Shown here piece by piece: positions 59,167 to 64,000 of a stretch of 64,000 bases of DNA (its first letter is position 1; the number at the start of each line of letters is the position of its first letter). The position numbers and the translations under genes are program-made. Source of the stretch: Okapia johnstoni (Eukaryota > Chordata > Mammalia > Artiodactyla > Giraffidae); the NCBI GenBank assembly GCA_024291935.2, contig CM044322.1, positions 69,369,405-69,433,404 on the forward strand. The letters run 5' to 3'. The notes beneath the pieces are model-generated. The model searched no databases. It saw only the letters and a program-made list of their open reading frames with translations, and was not told where the DNA came from.

Positions 59167-60721
59167 TGCCAGTCTTCAAATCTCTCAGTTTGGGGTCCTC
59201 TTCCAATGTATTAGGTAAGACGAATCATGCAACTCTCCTGTCCCTTAAGTTCCTCTACCTGCCCCACCTCCCTCCAGCACCGCTTCTGGTGGCCCAGGGA
59301 GTGAGGCAGTCACAAGAGGATGGGTAGTGCTGGACAGAGGGGAGGGAGAGAGGCGGATGGATCTGTCAGCCTGGGAGATCTGTGGCCACTGCCAGAATCA
59401 ACACAGTCTCTACATTTTTCATACTCCTGGTTGAACTTCTCATGAGGCTGGCAGCAAGAGAATGGAAACTCCCCACTCTGGGGGTCAGGCCTGCCTCTCA
59501 GGACGTCTGCATCTTCACGTTTCCAGGAGGAAACTGGAACCCCAGGGCCCTCAAGGCCATACAATGCAGTTCCTTGTTTCAGAGGACAGGCCACCGCTGA
59601 GGGCACCCAGCACCCCCGACCCCAGCCTGGAGGGCTTGGAGACACACAGCTGCCTTCTCACACCACACAGCCCCAGCTACACACACACATACACACCCAC
59701 CTTACAGACTGTGCCAGAAAGCAAGCCAGGAAGCCAAAAGGGAGGGCACTGTCGTGGTAGGATCGGCCTGGAAGTCAGGCCTGTGTTCTAGGTTAGAGAT
59801 GCCAGCCCTCCCACGGACAGGAGATACAGGTGGCTGGTGGCACCGGGATGTTGTCAAAGAGCCATGAGGGAATGCTCCTGAACACACTCAAGTCTGGATC
59901 GGATGTTGAGTCCCCACATAAAATGCAGTTGGGATGAGCGGGCTTCGTGGAAAGCAGGGCCCCAGGTCAGGCAGGTCAAGGGAGTGAAGGCACCGGGGGT
60001 GATGCAAAGAGCCTGGGATGAGTTGAGGACACAATGCCACATCAAGACCCTGGGCCACCCCCTCCTGCCAAGTGACGCATCGAGGGCGCGTGCGGCAGGG
60101 CTGGAGGGGTGATGTGTGCACTCTCAAGCCACCCTTTTGTACTGAAGGGAAAGGCAAAGCATTCCTCTGAGTTGTTGCTCAGGAGCCAAAGCAGATATTT
60201 ACAATTCCTCCCTGGGGCCTTGGTCCCTGGGTCTAACGGGGCAGTTGCTCATTCCCTGAGCCTGGCTTCTCGGTGGTCACAGCTCCAGGCAGGCTTGGCG
60301 TGTCCCCTGCACCCTCTTCCCCAGCTTGGCACCAAGGCCGGCCTGCAGAGGCACGATCCCGTCCCACGTGGGTGGGTGTGGGTGGGTGTGCCTCTTGGGC
60401 AGGCCCATTATTCATCTGTCTGCAACACAACCACACATCCCTAGGCTGAAAGTCCCAACAAAGGGCAAGCGCTGTGGTCAGAACAGGCCAAGTGTGTTGG
60501 GTGGGGGTGTTCTGGGAGGGGCCCGTGGAGGGGGTGGGGGCAGGATGGTTCACGGCAAGTTCAGATGGAAGCTGCAGGAGCAAGGAGGGTCAGGCCGTGA
60601 GGGGGGGGCCAGGGCCTGACCCCAGGGCACCTGCCCGTGTGGTCTGTTTCATTCCACTTAGCTCTTTGGGGGTGCTATACCCTGAAGCGTTCCCTCCATC
60701 CTGCCTTCTGTGGATGTCTGC

Positions 60722-60939
60722 ACATGTGTGTCCATGCTGCGTCGCTTCAGTCGTGTCTGACTCTTTGCCACCCCGTGGACTGCAGCCCTCCAGGCTCCAC
60801 TGTCCATGGGATTCTCCAGGCAAGAACACTGGAGCAGGCTGCCAGCAGATCTTCCCAACCCATGGATCGAACCTGCATCTCTCACATCTCCTGCATTGGC
60901 AGGCAGCTACTTTACCACTAGTGCCACCTGGGAAGCCCT
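60722..60939 (-). mobile_element. BOV-A2 SINE, antisense
   Basis: From gctgcgtcgcttcagtcgtg to accactagtgccacctggga. A short internal deletion is visible where the ccatttccttctccagggga segment should be. Confidence 0.92.
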
Positions 60940-61265
60940 GTGTGGATGTGTATATGTATTTAAAATTACAAACAAGTTTCATAGGGTTGAGTCCACTTTT
61001 AACAATTCATGCTTCATGTTTGGATCGCGTTAACTAACTCCCTGCCAGGACTGCGCTAGAACTCTCCCTCCTGTCAACTCTGTCCCCACCCCTTGATTTT
61101 CACTATACCACATTATTTATACTTCCAGTGTTTACAGTATTTACATTCTGTCATAAGTATAGATCACATGGTTATCTAAAATTAACTCTTTTAAATTGAA
61201 TCAGTCTTTTTTACAACAGCAAAACTATTTTTAATTTTAATCAATCTTTCGGTTGACTGAAATTT

Positions 61266-61460
61266 TTGGTTGCTCAGTGGTGTCCGACTCTGTGACCCCA
61301 TGGACTGTAGCCTGTCATGCTCCTCCGTCCATGTGATTTTCCAGGCGAGAATACTAGAGTGGATTGACGTTTCCTGCTCCATGGGATCTTCCCGACCCAG
61401 GGATCGAACCCAGGTCTCACGCACTGTAGGCAGACGCTTTACCGTCTGAGCCACCAGGGT
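61266..61460 (-). mobile_element. BOV-A2 SINE, antisense
   Basis: From gttgctcagtggtgtccgac to taccgtctgagccaccaggg. Confidence 0.92.
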
Positions 61461-62121
61461 GGTATTATATTTTATATGCATTATGTTTGCCAATGATGCT
61501 TCAAGCATCTTAAAGAGATGTGCCCTTTTTATTGGACTTTTAATGCTGTAGTACTGGGGTCTTACACACAAAAATGATGATCGGGAGGAAATGTGGGTAG
61601 AGAAGACAGAGGTAGGTGAGTTTGCAGGCCCTCAGTGCAATGTCACGGAGCATCTCTGAAAATCCCCCCTTGGCCAATAATTGCAGGAGGCCACAGACTT
61701 TGGTAAAATGTACAAGTAAATGATGTGAGGTGGGAAAGCCAAATGAACCTCATTTCTCACGTCTGTAGGAGGCTTGTCATCTGGACCGTCTGACACCATA
61801 TCCAAAAAGGTCCAAGTTGAATTTGGTTTGAATAGGGTGTGGCCATGCAGACAGAAGTGCAAAGACATGGCACAATTTTTTTTTTTTACAGCACAATTTT
61901 TGATCTGTGACAATTAAAGTACACACACCCATCAGGACAGACATACTCTGAGGGACAGAGTTAAACATTTTTATGACAAGTATGTCTCCTGTCTTTCCAC
62001 ATCTACCTAATTACTAGTCAGTTTTCCATGTGTGCACGCATGCATTTATTAGGGGCCTACCAAGGTTAAGTATTGCTCCAAAGGACAGCTGGTTTTATCC
62101 AAAAACTTGTGTAAAAGGAAA

Positions 62122-62215
62122 AGTATATATATATGTATATATATACATATAAGGATATAGAAGGAGTATATATATATATATATATAACTTTGAATATATA
62201 CACATATATTTTTAA
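62122..62215. repeat. (TA)n-rich microsatellite cluster
   Basis: Repeated tatata runs with interspersed tgtatatatatacatat and agtatatatatatatata. Confidence 0.9.
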
Positions 62216-62319
62216 TACAGGTATTAAAATCCTGTTTTGATTTTCATCACAGGAAAAGATAAATCTTATTTCCAAAGCACTTAAAAAATTTATTTAAAAC
62301 ACTGTAGACAGCTATAGGA

Positions 62320-62930
62320 AAGAACAAATACTGCCATTTATAGCAACATGGATGGACCTAGAGATTGTCATACTGAATGAAATAAGTCAGACAGAAACAG
62401 ACAAATATCATATGATATCACTTATAGGTAGAATCTAAAAAAATGGTACAAATGAACCTATTTACAAAACAGAGAGTCACAGATGTAGAAAACAAACATG
62501 GTTACCGAGGAGGAAGCCAGGGGTGGGGCAGGAGGGATAAATCGGGAGATGGGGATTGGCATGCACAGACTCCTGTACATCAGAGAGAACTGGGACTTCC
62601 CTGGTGGTCCAGAGGCCAAGACTCCACCCTCCAAGGGCAGGGCGCCCTGGGTTCGATCCCTGGGGGACGAGCTAGATCCCGCATGCCTCAACTAAAACTC
62701 AGTGGAGCCAGATAAAAAAATAAATAAAATGTTTTTAAAATACATAAGTAATAAGGACCTACTGATTAGCACAGAGAACTCTTCTCAATACTCTGTAATG
62801 ACCTATATGGGAAAAGAAATGAGTGGAGTGGATACATGTATAACTGATTCACTTTGCTTTACAGCAGAAACTAACACAATATTGTAAACCAACCATACTC
62901 CAATAAAATTTTTTTTATAAAAATACCACT
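62320..62930 (+). mobile_element. Bovid-type L1 3' end, sense, split by a SINE
   Basis: agcaacatggatggacctag, gaatgaaataagtcagacag, then after the insert ctgattagcacagagaactc, attgtaaaccaaccatactc and a caataaaatttttttt end. Confidence 0.9.
62592..62735 (+). mobile_element. CHR-type SINE nested in the L1 3' end
   Basis: It begins gggacttccctggtggtcca, has gccctgggttcgatccctgg, and ends with an A-rich tail (aaaaaaataaataaaatg). The L1 text resumes after it. Confidence 0.85.
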
Positions 62931-64000
62931 GTGGATAGTTGGGTTTAAGGTGATTTAAGAAACAGCAACAAGCCCACGAAAACTAAAGCCAGTGTGGAGC
63001 TGCCGATGCCATCTCAGCTCCGGGCAGCTCAGAAGGGGCCTCTGCTTCCTCCAGGCATGTGTCACTCTGCTCTGGGTGTAGGAGAGACGAAGCAGGTGGG
63101 GTCCCCCCTCCAGGGCTCAGGGCCCCCTGCCCCATCCCTGGGACATGTGCAGGAGCCTGGGCAGCTGGGAGAGACAGGGCGTGGACCCAGCAGCGAGGGG
63201 CAGACGTAACATGGAGGAGTTTGAGAGGTTTTTTGGTTTTTTGCTTCTGTTTTTAAAGCAGATACCATCTCTGAGAAGGGGCAAAAGGTCACCTGGCCTC
63301 TTGCTAAGCTTGAGTATATTTTTGGTAGTGTTCCACAGACCCCAGAGATAAGGACAGCCAAAGAGCTTCGCGAGAAGCCATGCCTAGGCATTGGCAGGCC
63401 GCAGGGCAGGGGCTAAAGCTTCCACAGGTGTGCAGGTGTGAAAGCATGCACAGGTGTCTGCACACAGGCATGCCTGATCTGAGCGCCGGGAGGTCATAGG
63501 AGGCCAGGAGCAGAGGCTCAGCCTCATGGGACAGCCAGGCTGCTGAGGCCAACTGGTTTTTCCACACCTGCTCTGATGTCATTCAATTTCAGAGTGCCAA
63601 TCACCAACCAACTGGGTGAAAGGAGGCTTTTGCAGGAGGAGAAAAGTAAATAGATTACGTCTGAGGCCCTCTCTGCAGGAGGCACACAATGCCTTCTTTA
63701 CAGCTGTATCCCTGTAGCCAGGACCACCGTCCTGCTGACCCCTGAGCAGCCTTTTATAATGATCTATGACTTGCTCCTTGGCAACACACCTGCTCCGCTT
63801 CTAAGGATGCCCAGTGGGCTAATCCAGCCCTGTCTGTTAAGTGGCATGATAAATTCAATGATAGGAATTTTTCCAGAGAAGGTGTTTAAGAGTTTCATGG
63901 CCTTCCTCTACTTCTGTCTGGGCAAATCTTCAAACCCTATCTCTTTTACTGAGATGTGAGTGGCCCACCTTGGCCCAGTATGCTGGAGGCTGGTACAGAT
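62931..64000. other. Intron sequence at the right edge
   Basis: I see no gene, and no clear lineage-specific repeat after the L1 end. Frames up to 109 codons (63062-63391 on -) match nothing I recognise. Confidence 0.5.

Larger units (their letters stand above)
50881..64000 (-). other. RASSF5: RASSF5 NORE1A intron 1 (partial)
   Basis: Over 13 kb of intron reaching the window end. Contents are the RPA3 retrocopy, a CHR SINE (52.5 kb), a GC-rich stretch (about 53.05-53.35 kb) with no recognised exon, a MaLR LTR, L1 fragments, seven ruminant SINEs, and CA and TA microsatellites. No NORE1A first exon (expected proline-rich, with a C1 start) is seen in any frame. Confidence 0.7.

Overview
This is mammalian nuclear DNA from a ruminant, most likely a bovid. 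At least sixteen Bov-tA/BOV-A2 SINEs, a BovB (RTE) LINE, CHR-type tRNA-derived SINEs and bovid-type L1 3' ends lie in long introns. No bacterial, plasmid or phage feature is present. Comparisons with human proteins are from memory, not from a database search.

Layout. At the left edge (1-1640) are antisense BovB and L1 LINEs. The last coding exon of EIF2D is on the + strand (2931-3001, poly(A) signal 3117-3122). At 1924-1953 there is a short EIF2D-like exon start behind a good acceptor that does not continue as an intact exon. From about 4.5 kb to beyond 50.9 kb the - strand carries RASSF5 (NORE1/RAPL), convergent with EIF2D. Four common coding exons lie at 7140-7292, 8838-8953, 9778-10075 and 11145-11255. 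The alternative first exon of the short RAPL isoform is at 35719-35838 in a CpG-rich promoter, and NORE1A exon 2 (second half of the C1 zinc finger) is at 50759-50880. RAPL can be assembled completely: 265 codons, all junctions GT-AG, all phases consistent. NORE1A exon 1 is not visible and should lie beyond 64000. The rest is intron.

Within the introns are two processed gene copies: a decayed FAM91A1 pseudogene (about 47.2-48.4 kb, broken by SINEs) and a nearly intact RPA3 retrocopy (51107-51469) just upstream of NORE1A exon 2. There is also an isolated CpG-rich block at about 42.66-43.09 kb, a nested MaLR LTR, a Tigger-like element inside an older MIR, and a 19-bp minisatellite grown inside a CHR SINE.

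Most interesting observation. A 5'-truncated L1 (8960-9303) has landed exactly on the splice acceptor of the RASSF5 exon at 8838-8953. Its 10-bp target-site duplication has copied the acceptor. The exon now uses a copy with almost no pyrimidine tract, while the ancestral acceptor with its pyrimidine tract sits 354 bp upstream and would lead into a stop if used. The same L1 carries an apparent 3' transduction with its own AATAAA.

No wholly new gene system is seen. RASSF5 encodes a Ras/Rap effector with RA and SARAH domains that binds MST kinases, and EIF2D is a translation initiation/recycling factor.
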